Part shown: positions 63,076 to 64,000 of the stretch, one piece after another
Layout of the letters: the number at the start of each line of letters is the position of its first letter
Position numbering within the stretch: the first letter of the stretch is position 1
From: Acidobacteriota bacterium
GTDB lineage: Bacteria; Acidobacteriota; Blastocatellia; Pyrinomonadales; Pyrinomonadaceae
Direction: 5' to 3'
NCBI GenBank assembly: GCA_020199835.1
Contig: JAIVJV010000013.1
Location: forward strand, 62,001 to 126,000
Length of the DNA: 64,000 bases
The notes under the pieces: generated by a model
What the model saw: only the letters and a program-made list of their open reading frames with translations
Told to the model about the DNA's origin: nothing
Database searches by the model: none
Translations under genes and position numbers: made by a program

Positions 63076-64000
63076 TCAGGCGGCGGTGGGGAGCTCGATT
63101 AGAAACTTCGCGCCGCGCGGGTGATTCTTTTCGGCGCGGATGCGACCGCCGTGCTCGAGTATGATTTGCTGCACGATCGCCAACCCCAAACCCGTGCCGC
63201 TGTCGCGCCGCGAAAAGTATGGCTGAAACAGCCGGCGAAAGTCTTCCACTTCGATTCCTTGTCCCGTGTCTGCTACTTCCGCCCGCACCAGACTGCGGTC
63301 AACATCATGACTGGTCGTGATCGTGATGCGTCGTTCTTCAACCGAGAACAACGCCTCGACCGCGTTATCGATCAGGTTCACGAAGACGCGTTTGATCTGT
63401 TCGACGTCAAGCATCACCGCCGGGAGATCGGCGTCGATGTTCAATTCGATAGTCACGCCTTCCAGTCGCTCCCGGTAAAGCACAACGGCCTGACTGATGA
63501 CGTCATTCAGATTAGCCAGTTCCAGCCGTGTGGCGGGCAAACGCGCAAAACGCGAAAACTCGTCAACCATCGCCTTCAAACCAGCCACTTCGCGCGTGAT
63601 CGTGTCCGTACACTCGCTGATCACCGCAGCCACGCGCTTCTCATCGGCACGATCGCCATTGCCGCCGTTGCCGTTCGCGGCCACACGCGCGTAACTCTTC
63701 GCGATCCTTTCAGCAGACAGTTGAATCGGCGTCAACGGATTTTTGATCTCGTGGGCCATGCGACGCGCGACTTCACTCCATGCAGCCGCACGTTGCGCGG
63801 CAAGCAACTCCGAAAGATCTTCGATCACGACCACGACGCCGCGTCGCGGACTGACCGAGTTACGCAAAGCGGTCGCGGTTATCGCAACTGGCAATGCGCC
63901 GCTGCCGTTCGGGCCGCCTTCGAGCTGCGTCTGTTCGGTCGCATGGCCCGCCCGACGCGCGCGGCGCAAGAGTCGATCGAACACGAGCCAGTCTTCACTC
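63076..64000 (-). CDS. Sensor histidine kinase (NtrY-like), truncated at the window edge
   Basis: The frame is open to the right edge, so the GTG at 63984 is probably internal and the sensor region is outside. About 308 residues are visible: a PAS-like end, the H-box ARRMAHEIKNPLTPIQLSAERI, the N-box VNLIDNAVEALF, and the ATP-lid motifs DTGQGIEVED and GTGLGLAIVQQI. It precedes the NtrC-type regulator, so the two form a two-component system, perhaps NtrY/NtrX-like. Confidence 0.9.
   Translation of the reverse strand, partial: SEDWLVFDRLLRRARRAGHATEQTQLEGGPNGSGALPVAITATALRNSVSPRRGVVVVIEDLSELLAAQRAAAWSEVARRMAHEIKNPLTPIQLSAERIAKSYARVAANGNGGNGDRADEKRVAAVISECTDTITREVAGLKAMVDEFSRFARLPATRLELANLNDVISQAVVLYRERLEGVTIELNIDADLPAVMLDVEQIKRVFVNLIDNAVEALFSVEERRITITTSHDVDRSLVRAEVADTGQGIEVEDFRRLFQPYFSRRDSGTGLGLAIVQQIILEHGGRIRAEKNHPRGAKFLIELPTAA

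Noticed and set aside
1..64000. CRISPR arrays, tRNA or rRNA genes
   Set aside because: No direct-repeat/spacer pattern, no cloverleaf with GGTTCGAATCC-type arm and no rRNA-like segments were found in the gaps.

Overview
The window looks like a chromosomal segment of an acidobacterium, probably class Blastocatellia. This is inferred from several traits: a secreted protein of the 'VWFA-related Acidobacterial' type, two secreted S9 peptidases with Asp/Ser/His triads, an M28 peptidase, a TPR protein with a TonB-type C-terminus, moderately high GC, and core genes (ftsY, gatB, acnA, priA, coaBC, lpxD, rsmA) of ordinary sequence. lpxD and an MlaE/F/D lipid transporter indicate a diderm envelope. No rRNA, tRNA, CRISPR array, integrase or insertion sequence was seen.

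Layout. 1-12521: secreted and periplasmic proteins, all on the + strand (PQQ-type sugar dehydrogenase, two S9 peptidases, an amino-acid racemase homologue, a LysM protein, a beta-propeller lipoprotein, a VWA protein, an M28 peptidase, a YdeI-type protein). 12614-14460: a GNAT acetyltransferase and a cytochrome P450. 14395-19346 (-): HD-GYP sensor, ftsY, ribD and rsmA in a tightly overlapping run. 19543-21256 (+): ECF sigma factor, zinc-finger anti-sigma factor and a Spy/CpxP-like periplasmic protein, a likely envelope-stress unit. 21281-25518 (+): a GT-C glycosyltransferase and mlaE-mlaF-mlaD. 25802-33409 (-): cyclase, MidA-type methyltransferase, small proteins, aldehyde dehydrogenase and aconitase. 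33599-33994 (+): a small acidic protein. 34003-38601 (-): exported protein, gatB, SDR, TPR/TonB protein and dtd in one run. 38834-39172 (+): a DUF4383-type membrane protein. 39265-42292 (-): btuF-btuC-btuD behind a promoter, a cobalamin riboswitch and an intrinsic terminator. 42305-47813 (-): an unusual five-gene operon. 47991-52992: mtnA, a UDP-sugar epimerase/UDP-sugar dehydrogenase pair and two exported proteins. 53122-58408 (+): coaBC, a family 4 uracil-DNA glycosylase, priA and lpxD. 58401-64000 (-): SDR, a diacylglycerol-type glycosyltransferase with a radical SAM partner, and an NtrC/NtrY-like two-component pair running off the window.

The most interesting region is 42305-47813. Transcription would run from a coiled-coil protein with a cysteine/proline-rich tail, to an HExxH metalloprotease-like protein with an internal CFI-box-like segment, a beta-rich protein, a small protein that resembles the MelC1 'caddie' chaperone of Streptomyces tyrosinase, and finally an 866-residue protein fusing an intact six-histidine tyrosinase domain to a von Willebrand factor A domain and two probable beta-sandwich modules. 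None has a recognisable signal peptide. I know of no described system with this composition. The caddie-tyrosinase pairing is the best-supported functional link; a joint role with the protease is speculation.

Other points: three enzyme homologues have changed key residues (racemase, RibD, cyclase); an inverted repeat pairs perfectly with the ribosome-binding site of the second S9 peptidase; dispersed 'cacagat/atctgtg'-type inverted repeats lie in gaps and supply the end of one gene; and three convergent gene pairs overlap at their 3' ends.
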